Shown here piece by piece: positions 13,043-25,599 of a stretch of DNA of 64,000 nt; position 1 is the first letter of the stretch, and every line of letters starts with the position of its first letter. The DNA comes from Andrena cerasifolii (taxonomy: Eukaryota > Arthropoda > Insecta > Hymenoptera > Andrenidae). The position numbers and the translations under genes are program-made. The stretch lies in assembly GCF_050908995.1 (NCBI RefSeq), contig NC_135124.1, forward strand, positions 10,478,001 to 10,542,000. Reading direction: 5' to 3'. A model generated the notes under the pieces. It was not told the DNA's origin. It made no database searches and saw only the letters and a program-made list of their open reading frames with translations.

Positions 13043-14093
13043 ACAACGGTGGCTAATACACAGTACAAGCGAACCCACATCGTGGAGGAGTGTAAGATGT
13101 TTCTGTGCCAGAAGGAATGTTTCCTGCGAACATCCCCTGCTCATCTCTGCAGATGTGCTCTATTCTGAGAACAGAAAGTTCCTGTACTGGAATATTAAAT
13201 CTGAGGCTCGCGTAATGAAGGTTTGTGCTACGAACGTTCCTCAGCAATCGATTCATCCAACTCGAAGTTCTCTATTTCCAGAGGTACAGTTCGGGTAAAA
13301 GTAACCACAGCCAGGCACCCGTCTCGCCTCATCCGCAGCGTAGACTGCGGGAAGGCAAAAAGACATGAAACAGACGACGACAAAAGCGGAGGAAAACAGA
13401 GGAGGGTAGAGCGGTGGTAGGGGAGTGGAAGAATAGCATTGTTTCTGTCATTGTTTCACGAAATGACCCGCGTGTTACGTACCCCATTGGCCGTCTCGTG
13501 GCAAGGTGCTGATGTCCTCGACCGGTGGGAACCACTTGTCGACTTTGTGAACGATACGCACACGTACACCGGGCGTAATTACGCAATTGCGCCGGCACGA
13601 TTGTCACAATGGCGAATGGGGAGGTCCCTTTTACAGCAAAGCGAAGGAATTTCGTCCGCGGGCGAGCCGCACCATCTCGCCCGGCTCGTCATCGCTGGGC
13701 CCCGTTGTTTTCGTTGTTACCGCCGCTGCCACTCGGCCCCGTTGTTGCGACTCTCATTCGAGCTTCCGCCGGTCTCACCATCGAGATCTGGGGATTATTA
13801 TTCGCTCGGCCGGAAACGTTACAGTATTACATGCTGAAAAGCTCTGCCTCCTCGAACAGAAGCACCACTCCGGGAGAGGGAGAGAGTGGCGCACAGGGGT
13901 GGCCCATGGCGAGCACTGAATACAAGAAATTGTAACATACGGTGGCTCGAGGGTTTCATTAAATCGAGATGTTAATTGCGAGCCGCACGATGTGCTTTGA
14001 TTCCTCCTGCCTCGATCTCTCGCTGCTCTGTCTTCACCTTTTCCATCCATTTTTGCGCGTCGACGTACTACTGTGCCCGGATCCTAATCGAAT
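13043..14093. other. Intergenic, no gene supported
   Basis: Several frames of 90-132 codons are open between 13329 and 14050 on both strands in CpG-rich DNA. They overlap one another and none shows a domain, signal peptide or splice pattern. Confidence 0.5.
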
Positions 14094-14420
14094 TTAAGGG
14101 GAGGTTCCGGTCTAGAGCCCAAGAAAATAGGCGATATTTAGGAATTAATTAAAGGAAAACTACTATATATAATTTAATGGAACTTTTTGCATTGTATTAA
14201 GGATGTCTTAAATTATAGAAATATATTTTTTGTTTTATAATTAATCATTGCAGACGGCCCTGGGTAGCCGTTAAAGTCAAGGCGTCAAAAAATTGATCCA
14301 AATCGGTGGGCGCTGTATCTCCAAAAGTTATTATCCGATTCGACTGAAACCTTTTTTATTTTAAGAAAAAATATCTTTTGATGAATAAAATTACTTTTGG
14401 ATATTATATGAATGTTAAAG
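14094..14420 (+). repeat. Dispersed repeat beginning TTAAGGGG, copy at 14 kb
   Basis: The block starts TTAAGGGGAGGTTCCGG and then contains GCGATATTTAGGAATT. The locus at 40067 starts TTAAGGGGGCATTCCGG and contains GCGATATTCTGGAATT at a similar distance. Both then become A/T-rich. Shared landmarks in the same order indicate one repeat family. The right end is not defined here. Confidence 0.45.
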
Positions 14421-14424
14421 CTTT

Positions 14425-16570
14425 ATGCGATACATACAATATTTATTCCTGTACCCTTTTCCTTTTCAACAACGGAATAATTATTCTTCAAACAGTTTTG
14501 ATGCTTCTTTCATTTTTCATGGAGGATTCTCGCTCTCGTTAAACTTGCACTGTTTTCTCAACGATCCTATCTGCCGTTTTGTCTCCCGATCTCGTTTAAG
14601 GGAAACTCGCCGGCGGATCAGTGGAGCAGTATTTACATCTGCTCGACCCAAAAAATTCTACGAACTGTCGAGGTGCAAGGGCTCCTTTGCGGGCGGCGTT
14701 CACCGATACCTTTGGGCGGACTGTTTACCTGAGTAATTTGTCAGTGTACAATGTTCGAATCCGAAATCCTCGAGCCTTGAGCCCTCTGGGACTCGGTGGT
14801 CACATTTTAATCCAAGCTTTGCGGCCGCATGAATGGTCTCTTGCCTCTGTAGCGACTACTTGCTGGACGTTTAGAAATAGCCGAACTCTTCTTACCATTT
14901 GACACTTCCCTTCGTGTGCCGAATTCTCTATTTTTATTCGCGATGGGAAATTAGAGGGTCAAGATATTTTCAGTTTGCCGAACACTCGGCTGATGTAACC
15001 TCGTTTAATTTGTCTTCAGATTCTACACAGGGGTTGTGGAATAATGTTTGTGCTTAATTTCCTTCTTCATCGACCTTAACAATTATTTTTCTTTGCTGCA
15101 ACACGTGTAGATGAATTTTCACCAAGGTTTCTTTAATAATATTTTACTACACTCTGTAAGATGATGTCAACGTCTTTCTTCTAAAGCGTGTCGACGTACG
15201 TTACACCGTGAATGGCTCGAGTATCCAGGGAATTAAGCTGGTACCTATCGAGGTGCTGTGTATCGATGTATATAAACAGATTTACAAGCGAAGGAACACT
15301 AGGAGCGTGAAGTGCCAACATTTCAGGGCTCAGCCATGCGAATCAGAAGAGTCACTCGAACGCAGTTGGAGCTGGCACTGCTGTATTCTCCATCCCGCAT
15401 CGCTTTTTCATTTCGTCTTCGAAAGAATTCCTGAGAATATATCTTCGAAGCACCAAATCGACGCAGTCGTTATAGCATACCTAACTTTAAGGAACCCTAA
15501 AATAAGCAACGACGGAGCTCTCGAGAAAGGGAGCATTGAAGACGAAAGAATTTAAAGAAGGGTAAAAACCGGTGCGGATGGTTTTACTTGACGTTCAAGT
15601 TAGAGGAGTTGTATATAACCATCTTCGAAACTACCGAAACGAAAACAAGTAGGACTTGAGAAACCTTCAATTCTTTTTTTACCATTAAAGATACACAATT
15701 CCTACAATATTCCAAAGAGAAAAAAGAAAATAAAAACCATTCGTTGCATGCTGCCTTGAACTCTGCATACAGATATCCAATGCAGACGGCTCACCTTTCC
15801 CAAAGACGTTCCAATGTAAATTCAATTACACCGTGCAAAATATCTGGATAAATAAATACGCTCGCACAATGATGGGCCGTGTACAGTCGATTGTAACTTG
15901 GAACATTCAGCCCCCGGGAAGGATCATTGATCCCAGATCATCGTTAAAAATAACAGAACGTATTTTTCAGAGGGGATGCGTGACATTTCGGTCGACAAAG
16001 AGACGTCGATGCAGACTTTGCCAGCCGACTTCCACTGGATATTTCCAATGCTTTCTCACCGGTCTACCAAGATGATTATTTACCCGCCTTAGTGATTACA
16101 CCTTGGTCTACCGCCGCGCCGTAGGGAATGCCTCTAACTATGCTGACAGCCCCCGAGGAGGAACTCCGACGCGGGCCAACCTTTGTACTGCGATTACCAC
16201 TCAAATCACCGTGAAATTCCCGTGAAATGCGTTTCATTGTGCCGCCGAAGTGCAGGTAAAATTTAGATGTTCCTCGTGTTACCACGAAAAAGATTCCTCT
16301 CGGTCGCTTCGAAAGCTTTTCCCAAACGAGCATTGATTCTTCTTAATTTTTCGTTTATTTCTCGATAAAATTTATTCGCAGGTTTCTGTCAAGAAATAAT
16401 TATTATTAATCGTGAAGGGTACTGTGTTTCATTGTTTCTCCTTACCTGTGTTATTCTCTTTTTTTTTGTGCGTAATTGTTATATAATTTGTGTGGTTTTA
16501 CAGATTATTCTAACGATTATATTTATGTATCCACTATTGTAGGTTTAAGGGAGAAGCACGGTGTACGATC
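14425..16570. other. Intergenic, no gene supported
   Basis: Short open frames only (93-115 codons), none with recognisable domains or splice context. The interval lies downstream of tailless on that gene's strand and may hold regulatory DNA, but no specific element is recognised. Confidence 0.5.
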
Positions 16571-16578
16571 AGTAACAT

Positions 16579-16584
16579 TTTATT
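16579..16584 (-). terminator. Candidate polyadenylation signal of tailless
   Basis: Read on the minus strand this is AATAAA, about 1.2 kb downstream of the tailless stop codon. No AATAAA was noticed closer to the stop. A 3' UTR of this length is plausible for a developmental regulator, but the assignment is positional only. Confidence 0.25.
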
Positions 16585-17798
16585 TACATACTTTGAAAGT
16601 TCTATGTACAATCAGACGCACGCCATGGGCGCGATAATATCATTCTCCAATATATTTGAACTAATCATTGCCGGCTAACATTGAGTCGTACAGATGTGTA
16701 CATCGTATCTTACATTTGTACACGCGATTCCATTTCGTTTGCCCCTTATTCATGCAACTTTCTCAGCCGTCGCGAAGTGCAGCTAGAATCCTTAATTACC
16801 CCTACTGCTCCAGTGCCGACGATATCGATAACGAAATTTTATATCTCATATTAGGTTTATATTGCCACGAACGCAACGTACTTCTCGTGAAAGTTACGAC
16901 TACTCTAAGTCCCTTATTTCTTAAATCAAAGTATGCCTTTTAATCTAGCTGAAGTTCAACGCAAAGTCCACTAAGCTGTATCTCGTTAATGCCGTCAGAG
17001 GCAGCTGCTGGATTATTGCGACCACCGTACCTCGTACGAGCCTCTGAGTATCGTACAATAATATAAAAATAACCTATGCAACATCTTTCCCCGTGGACGA
17101 AATATTACCGTGGTGTACAAAATCGTTTGTGATATGTCCCCCATCACAGCTGATCATTACATATATTATTCTCAACCTAATCTGATCGTTGCGAACCGAA
17201 ATACATTCGTATAACCGTCACTTTCACGCGCGACCGTTAAGCTTCGTTGAACTTTTCGGAGACACGTCGTTCTACAATGCATTTCACGATATTAGATATT
17301 GCTCTTCGAAGTCTCACCGACGTGCAGTACAGCGTTCTGATATGTGTCTCCCTTCCTTTGGTAGAGAAGAAATTTGAGGAACCCCGGAGATGTTTCCGGA
17401 AACTTAGCACTACACCCTAAAGTCTTCTCCCCCAAAAGAGTCAAAGCTCCTAAAATCTGTGAGTGCTCTAGTTTCTCTTGTAAAATTTTTGTACAAATCC
17501 AGGCAGTGCGTAAATTAGTAACTCTATAAAAAAGTATCAAGAATCTTAGGTCCTATCCTAGCGCCTTTCAAAAACCCGTCCACTCACTACGAACCTAACA
17601 ACCACCCAAGTCCTCAAATCATCGCTTAAAAGATCTACGTATTCCTCTAGCCCGCATTCCTTGATCAACAACAAACGAAGACCCATCGTTTTACCTCAAG
17701 CCACTCGCACGCTACATCCACCATCAACCTCCACTAAACTGCTCGATCAATCTCCCACCTAATTCCCTCCAGGCCTTTCACCCCACACGGGCCCCCGT

Positions 17799-19717
17799 TC
17801 AAGCTGCCTTGTACATGTCGCAGATGATCCTCTCGATGGGGATGATGCCGATAGTCCTTCTAAAGAAGAGCTCTTCGATCGCGTGCGTAGAGACCGAGCG
17901 GAGCGTTGGCAGCAAGAGCAGCAGCTTGCCGAACCTCAGTGCGCCGAAGGAGGCGCCGCTAAGCCTCTGCCCAAGGGCTAGTTGCGCGCCATCTCTCAGC
18001 CTCGAGACTGCGGCGGCGTCTCTGAGCCTGCTTCCACTGCTGGGCGACGCCGAGCCGTTGCTGCTTCTGCTGCTCGGCAGAGGCTCGCTGTCCAGGCCAG
18101 CCTTGAACAGTACGATCGCCCTGATGCAGGCGAACTCGTGCTGGTCGAGGTTCATCGAGTGGAAACCGGCTAACGTCTCCCTGAATCGGTTCACCTCCAC
18201 CGCCAGGCCAAGGCCCTGGGGCCCAGGGGGAAGAAGGGCGGTCGGGTCCAGCGTTGGGAGGATCTGCGCGGCCGCGAGCAAGAACAGTTCCCTCCAGGAG
18301 GACTCCAACAGAGTCAGCTGATCCTCCGGTGCCAGGTTTGTCCCGGCAGCCAGGTCTCTGGCCCAGTGGACGTTGAGGAAGAGCAGCCTTGCTGCCTGCT
18401 CGCAGATCGACTCCGCTGTTATCGCTGTCATCAGTGGCACGGATGACAGGCCAGCAGTCATGATGCTCATTGGAATCTGCAAGTTGGAAGGAGGGAATGA
18501 GTTTTATGGCACTGTGGGTGCATTGGGACTTTATGGCGGCTTTGCCTTGGCCTTCGTTCCGAAAGTGTTTCGACGAAGGAGATTGGGAACAGGATGAGGG
18601 ATGCGTGAAAAGAAAATGGCTAAGTTTGCTGTAATAAATATTGGAAACTTATGTTACTGAGACGTGGATTTGTGGATGAAGTTTCCTACTTAGAGGAGAC
18701 ACTAATATGGGAGCTATAATAAATTAGATTGAAGCTGAAGTAGTATGGAACTGAGATTTTCCAGTAGCAGCTTAGACATGAATTTTCATCTGTCCTCAAA
18801 GGACGTTTATCAATTGGACGTTATTCTAAGTACCATTTTACAATTTATGATTGTAATTAACTATTGGTGGCGGAGTAAAATATTATCTGCAAAAGTAGCT
18901 CACCTTCGACATGGCCATGCTGTTGCAGTAAACAGGATGTGGAAGGGGATGATGAGGGGTTGGCGCTGCGACAGAGACTCGAGGCTCTGTCGGTGGTTTA
19001 GGCAAAGCCAGATCCAAAGCCGCCGCTGGTGGGGGCACCATGTTGGCCATCATTTCGGGTTCTTTAAAATACAGGGCCATCTGCCTACGTAGAGTCGAGT
19101 TTCGTGGGCCGCGTTCGTGTTGCACAGCTGGAAAAATACGGAAATTCGCGTTAACCCACCGTTTAGCACACATTACAGAACGTGTTTATTTATCCTATGC
19201 CTCGTATTGTCTTTAGGGACGATTTTGATGATGTTCCGTGAAGATAAGCCTATCTTTGTGTCTTCACATTTTTTCGAGAAACATTTGACTTGAAATGAAT
19301 ACAAAATAATAAATTATTCAGCCAAAAATGTCTCCTGCTATTTAATTTTAGTACACCACGAATATCTGTGGTTACAAAGGCCTGGTAGCTGTGGCAAAGC
19401 TATGGCGGCCTCCTTGATCTTGCAGTGAGTTTTATATCGTAAGAAAATCCTTGTTTTGTGGAGCGTACTTTTCAACTTACCGTCCTTGTTCATGCCAGCT
19501 TGAATGCACTTGGCCAGGCGACACGCTCGACATTGGTTCCGATGTGTCTTGTCCACCATGCACCCCCCTTCGGACTTGGTTTTGCAGACATACTGACGGT
19601 TTCTTCGTATCGATCTCTTGAAGAAACCGGCGCATCCGTCACACGCGAATATACCGTAATGCTTCCCTGAAGAGTGGTCCCGGCACACCTTGCAGGGGAT
19701 GTCGTAAAGGATGCGAC
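17799..19717 (-). CDS. Orphan nuclear receptor tailless (NR2E family), N-terminal exon missing
   Basis: Three coding exons: 19717-19481, 19127-18904 and 18476-17799. Each junction has GT/AG ends and phases that agree (2 leading bases; G+CT making Ala; then phase 0), giving about 379 residues. Exon 1 here is the DNA-binding domain: CKVC and CDGC of finger one, P-box CDGCAGFFKRS, then the second finger ending CRACRLAKC, and MNKD. Exon 2 continues AVQHERGPRNSTLRRQMALY, the conserved Tll/TLX C-terminal extension, then a Pro-rich hinge. Exon 3 is the ligand-binding domain with ESICEQAARLLF, QLTLLESSWRELF, FACIRAIVLFKA, RFGKLLLLLP and IEELFFRRTIG, ending DMYKAA. The Ala in the P-box is the insect Tailless form; vertebrate TLX has Ser. 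Tailless acts in the nucleus, mainly as a repressor, in terminal patterning, brain and eye development. The acceptor at 19718-19719 needs a preceding exon ending in one base of a codon, probably A of Ser. I did not find that exon with the start codon. Confidence 0.95.
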
Positions 19718-22700
19718 CTGCAACAGACAGAACGCTCTTTCGTCAGTTTATACGATAAATGGCAATTCACAGGTCGAAAACCACACTAATTATATCAGAT
19801 TTATGGAATTTAATACGGGAGTATTAAAATTAGAAGAAATAGGATGACATAGATAAAATAAAGAGAACAATACGACAGTTCTCACGAGTTGCTACATCTA
19901 CAGTAAAATGGTGGTCCCAAAACACTGACCCTTGAACAGAAATCAAAGTGCAATTAACCCCTAACCAGCAGAAACTATCAACGAATCAGCATAAAACACT
20001 GAAACCTAATCCATAAAGCATTTCCAACCAGGCATCGAATCCTACAAAAATTCCAGCAGCAATTCCACGCGCAAGGCTGCCGTCAATCTCCACCAAAATA
20101 CTCCCCACACAGTCCCCGAGCTAGACACAGAAAATACACAATCCATTTCCCTAAACTGGACAAAGAGCCGTGCAAGAAAGACGTTGGCCCGCGAATCTCG
20201 TCCAGGGCTAAACGTCGCATTGTTACCCATTCCCGACGGCCAAGAAAGCCGCGTCTAATCTGAAGAATGCCGGTATTTTGGATCGCCGGGCCCGTTTACC
20301 AGCGAAAACACCGTGTCCCCCCGTGAATGACGTCGCCGATGAATGGATCGATTTGTCGCCAAGTTAGAGGCAAAGAGCACCTCCTGGACGTGCGCGCCTC
20401 CGTATACCTGTTCCTCAGCGCTGGCCCACTCCTACGCGGTACAGAGAGGCAAGGGTGTGGTGTGCGTATATAATGGGGGGGTAGCAACTCGTTGTCACGG
20501 GCTCCGCCCACGCCATTGAGCTCGACGGGGCTCGTGAATGGGGCTGAATGGACCGGATGTGGCTGCTGCATTCAGCGTGCCCCTTAAGTGAGCAGCCCGA
20601 AACACGACACTTCGCTCGTATCGTCTGATCGCTCCCTCGATCGGTTCCCTCGCGCTCCTTTATCTTACTTAACGTGGATCTTATTATGGGAGAAGGTTAA
20701 ACGTTTTCCAACCACCACGGTCGCCTTTTTTTCTCTCTCTCCTTTCACCCGTGCACCGGTGGTGGGTGGATAGAGAGATTGGTGAAGTTTGTAGAGGAGC
20801 TAGGGGGGTAGTCGATGGGGCCGTCGGTGGACAGACTCTGGGACTGTTTGCTTGGCAGATAAGACGGCCAGATTGTGATGGGGCGCGGATTGTGTCGGTT
20901 TTTGACATCAGTTTTTGGTCGGTTTTCATTGAGTCGTTGAGGAAATGCTTGTGTAGGGAGGCGGGTGATATTGTGAGAAGATTCTCGCGGAAGGAGATCT
21001 GTTTTTGTTGTAGAAGCGAGATGGAGGGTATGATTTCGGGGTTATGAATTGTCTTGCGAGGCTGGAGGCAGTCGATGGGTATTGGCGTTTGTTGAATTTT
21101 GGGAATTTGGTTCGCCTGCCGGGGGTTTGATTTTTCCGGTTTTTTAAAAGCATTAGGATTAATCTCGTATTACTTCTGAATGATTTTCGGGGGGTGATGT
21201 CAAAGTTCGTATATAGCAAGATCAAATATAATGTTTTCAGTTTATACTTTCTTAATTTTAATGAGCGACTTGATTCAATTCGAAGCATTAATCAACGCAA
21301 AATTGGAGCCAAAGGGGTGCAGGAGCAACCTGTTGATTTCGCGGAGCAGTATTCCATTATCAATCGCATTCAGCTCCGAGCTTATCAATACGTTTCTAGG
21401 ATATTAGCATGTATACCAGGGCAAGAAGAAAAGCCACCGAATGCGTTATCGAGTGAAACGTTAATGAAAACGTGACCGCCATGCGAAGTAAAGTGCATGG
21501 GTACTGACCGCGGTGACAAACGGGTTGCAATTACAGGGTTGCTCCCTTCTGGGGCAAAGAAGACCCTCTTCTGCCACGGGGGAAAGTTCGAAAACACGTA
21601 TGCTTTGCCTACGGAATATATTAGTAAACTTTCTCTTCGCGAAGTTCCCTGAAATAGCAAATTACTCAAACTTCACTCAACTTCAACTTCGCAGAATTCT
21701 GCACCGTACTCTTAATACCTTCAAATGAAACAAGTATCTTAATATATACTTACCTACTACAAACTTTGCAATGATCCAAAGATTCTAGGAATTCCGATAA
21801 AAAAAATAGGGGATGCACTGAAAATTCGTATAACTCGAAACGATGAACAGTTTCGCGATGATTTCGAAGAAGTAGAAAAACGAGCTGATACGTCCCCGAG
21901 TAGTTTCAATCAAGGAAAAATAATTCGTGGTTAAATACAGTTGAAAGGATGGTAAATCTTAAGAAACCGCGCTCGAACTCGCAGCAAGAGAAAGAGAAAC
22001 GAGAGAGCAAGGGAAATGCGAGTTTCCGCGCCTTCTGCCCCCAGAAAGTGGAATAGATCTATTATTACGCACGCGTCTACCTCGCGAGTCGTTTCAATAA
22101 TATAATTTGAAAAGAGGATAGCTCGGTGCTACCGACGAACGCACGCAGAAAGAGGCGGTGCACGAAGGAACGCGGGGTCCCCGATCGGAAGAATCACGCG
22201 ATGCCACGGCCTGCGAGGCAATGCTCGAGCGATCCATGAAATTTGCATTCGCGAGTCATTCGCGGTTGAATTTTTCATCGGCTGTGGAATCGAGGTCTGT
22301 GTTTTACGAGGCGCCTCGCATCTACCTCCCGTCCTCCACCATCCCGTCCACTCGTCAATCATTCATGGGATTTTTACAGTGATCGAGCTCGCTCCCTCCG
22401 GAGAAATGGAACTCGGGGGGGGGGAGGGGGTGCACGCGCGCGCAGAAGCGCACGCTTGCTTGCGATTAGCCACACGCAAATCGCGTGCTCGAGCATGGAA
22501 CGCACGCTCCAGGTAAGGGGGACTGCAAAACCGACTGGCTTTCTTGGCTCTTCCGTTCCCTTTTCGTTTTCCATGCTTGCTTTCAGGGACGCTCACCTTC
22601 CTGCTCGTGGAAGGGATGACTGTATTTGGCTGACCTCTTTTGATCGACGAGATAATTTCACCAGGAAGGGTGTGAAATTTTCAGAGCAGAAATGAAATCA

Positions 22701-25339
22701 AAATCGTACACTTGAAATTTTAGTAACTTGGACAGAAGCTTTATGAAAGAAGTACATACGTGGAATTTTAGTTTCTGGAAAATAAGGGTCTAATGCTGGT
22801 TAAATTTTGAGAATACAAGTGCAAATAGAATTGGTAGTTTAGTAAGTTTAATATTGTAAAATTTGGAGATTGTACCAGCAATTTCTGCGTTAAGAAAATT
22901 GAACATTATGCCTGCTTTTCTCTAGGGAAGATTATCACGAAGCATTTTTCTCGCGCAGCTGTTGGGGGTTGTCGTTACTGTGACTGCAGTTCCAATGAAT
23001 TTCCAAGCACGACACTGCTTTTCGTGTCCCGTGCGCGACATTAAAATTACGGACAGTCGAAGTTCTATCCAACCCTACAAACTACGATTGCCGTTAGAGG
23101 GGTTAATTTCGGGGTTGATTCGACCGGATGTGATTCACTCCAGCCGTGGCGTCACTTTATTCGGAACTTTTCTCCGTTGAAAGCCTGTTGGTCGAGCAGC
23201 TTCGATGATGCAGGTTCGTGACGATAGAATTGAGGGAAAAGTTCGCCGCGATTATGGGACGTCGAAAGGGGTGAAAAGGGATGAAGCGTATTCCACGACG
23301 CCCGACAAAGAGTTCAACGAAAGTTCAAGTCGCAGAAGTTCGCTCTAATGGCTAGGTAGCTCGTCTGGTGTGTGCAATTGCTGTTTCAAGTTGACAAATT
23401 GAATTGCTTCTTCTACGCACACGTCCCTTCCAGTCATTTCACCACCAAACGAATTACGAAATTGAGACATTCATATGTGAACACAGGGGCGAGACGTAAA
23501 ATTTGGCAGTCCTCACATGGGTTAACTTACAAAAGGCAAACTTTATATTTGCAGAATGTAAACAGTGTTTAAAAGAGGGTTGGGATAAACTACCCTTAGA
23601 ATTACCCGCGACAAAAAAGCCTGAGGAATCTTGGGATTGAAGTACCTTTGCTGGCAGTAATACGGAGGTGGAACTTCTGCATTCCGCGTACTTTCAATCA
23701 AGAATTGTACAGACACATACTACTCAATAAATCAAATTATGATTCTTGAATCTGCAGGACACTTAATTTCAAATGATTTCGTAGAAAACAATCCGCAAGT
23801 GGCAGAATTAGAGAGGAAGAATCTCAGATCACTTGGTGCTTGTTGGGTGATGCCACCGTTCATTTTGTCATCGTCCATCAGGTGTTACGGGCATCGTTAG
23901 TGGAGCATGGGAATTTCGTGGCATGTGTCACGAACCAGGCGCTTACCACCGATGCATGCACGTAAAATATACGTGCACTCATCCGTCATCTGCTAACCCT
24001 AGAGCGGGTGTAGGGGTTGCGAGTGCCCATCCACCCCCTCGGGCGAAAGATGCGCGCGATTCTCCATTATCTGCTTTTTTACCATCCCATCACTGCAACT
24101 CCCGCCTCATTTAGAGGCCTCGGTTATTATCATACTTTTAGTAATCGTGGGCGAGCACCGAATGGGTGAAATTAATCGAAAACAACTGGAGGCTTCTAAA
24201 CACGATATTTTAGGGAGGATGATGATCATACAGCAGGTAGATTATTTTGTGATTTAATAGCTAAAGAAGCTTCTTATTAATAGCTTTTCTAATTAACATT
24301 TAACGAGTAATTTAAGTAACTTGTTCGACTCTAATTCTCTACTGATGTATTTAAATTCAAGCTCATTTGAGTTTGCTTCTGATACTTGGAAATCGAATAG
24401 TGGAAGCGTTAAAATTTTCTTAATGAACGACATTCTAGGTTTAAACATTTCTATCCCTTTCGATTTCTTAATTCTTATGTGCACTCAGTGAAGTGCGCAA
24501 GAGTAATGTCGGCGAGCCTTTGGTTCTCGCAAAGTTGTGTATTTAAATTGAAGCATGCTGGCTAGAGACAGTGGAACTATACTGTCCAGGTGGGTTTTAA
24601 ATGGATTCCCTAGTTGGCTAGTAGCGTTACGAATCAAGCGTGCATTGATTCCTCGACAAATGACGCCCGAGCTGAACCACCCACGATAACCTGCTAGTAC
24701 CTATCACGAAGATTCGTAGTTACCGCGTCGCATTTCGGCCATCTGCCGTTACTTTCTCATGGATGAATGCCACTGGGGTCGAATCATTTAAATGCACGAC
24801 TGTCCGTCGAGTTTAAATACCACGCATATGCTATTTGTTTCGCACGAGATGCGACCCGCGATGGGAAGCACCCTGCGACGGGCCAATTATAAACGCCTAC
24901 CACTTTTCGGTGTGATTAACGATTCCAAAGTGAGAATTACAAATTTCCAATCTGGGAAAAGATATTTTAAAATAGGAACGTACGAACTTTCTACGAGAAG
25001 TACACGAGAAGACGATTGCAGAAGGAAAATGCAATATAAAATATTTAGAATTGCACTAACGATAAAGAAATTCGAGAAGATCAATATTATTTTATCTCTG
25101 AGTTGTATAGTTATTTATAATCAAACTTATGTCGCTTTGGAATCACATTAGATTCTAATAAATCGATCATCAAGTTATCCTACCCCCAAGTATGTACTCT
25201 TACCTCAGCGTTACTACAATTATTTAGAATTTAGGTATTCTAATTGTAAGACAAGGGTTTCGAACTATCGTTTCTTATTCAATAGTTGAGGATACCCTAT
25301 TTTACAAGTACCCGAACCTCGCGGATCGTTGAAGTCCCT
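19718..25339. other. Upstream region of tailless, holding its unfound first exon and regulation
   Basis: No complete gene is supported. The tailless start codon must lie here or beyond. Tested donors near 20250, 20300, 20410, 20665 and 21745 all failed on phase or in-frame stops. A TATA-like TATATAA sits at 20467-20473. A double GGATTAATC at 21156-21164 matches the paired homeodomain site bound by Orthodenticle or Bicoid. 22400-22430 has G10 and G5 runs. Several frames open on both strands in the GC-rich parts are taken as chance. Confidence 0.4.
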
Positions 25340-25594
25340 TCACCTGTGTACCCCCGCTGAAGCACAGGGGTAAAAATTACGGAAACGCTGACACCTTCCC
25401 GTCCAGGTATCATCTTTCTCAAGGCAGGTAATTATGCTACCTTGTCCGATGTTGACACCAGGTCCTGTGGGGTCGCAGACGGGAGCTTTTATGACTGTGG
25501 TTTCAGAGCTAACGAGCATCGTAAACGAACACTCCATTTTATTGCCGCCCGTGCGATAAACACGGCTACCGTTATGTACGGTATTAAAACGCAT
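25340..25594 (-). CDS. Possible internal exon of an unknown Cys-containing secreted protein
   Basis: A minus-strand frame of 84 codons runs without stops and has gene-like codon choice. It contains MECSFTMLVSSETTV, then VCDPTGPGV, and then TCLEKDDTWTGRCQ. Spacing of Cys, Trp and Cys at the end loosely recalls the close of a sushi/CCP module, but the usual Pro before the last Cys is absent. The frame ends at a possible donor, ACACAG followed by GTGAAG (25342 region). An upstream TTCAG acceptor exists near 25620. No partner exons were found. It could equally be a chance frame. Confidence 0.22.
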   Translation of the reverse strand: MRFNTVHNGSRVYRTGGNKMECSFTMLVSSETTVIKAPVCDPTGPGVNIGQGSIITCLEKDDTWTGRCQRFRNFYPCASAGVHR

Positions 25595-25599
25595 ACGTT

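Noticed and set aside
17809..18321. 170-codon plus-strand frame over the tailless ligand-binding exon
   Set aside because: Antisense shadow of a GC-rich coding exon whose own frame matches the NR2E ligand-binding domain.
20296..20571. Minus-strand frame upstream of tailless tested as its first exon
   Set aside because: Its possible donor (CTG before GTAAAC) is in phase 2, while the DNA-binding exon requires phase 1.
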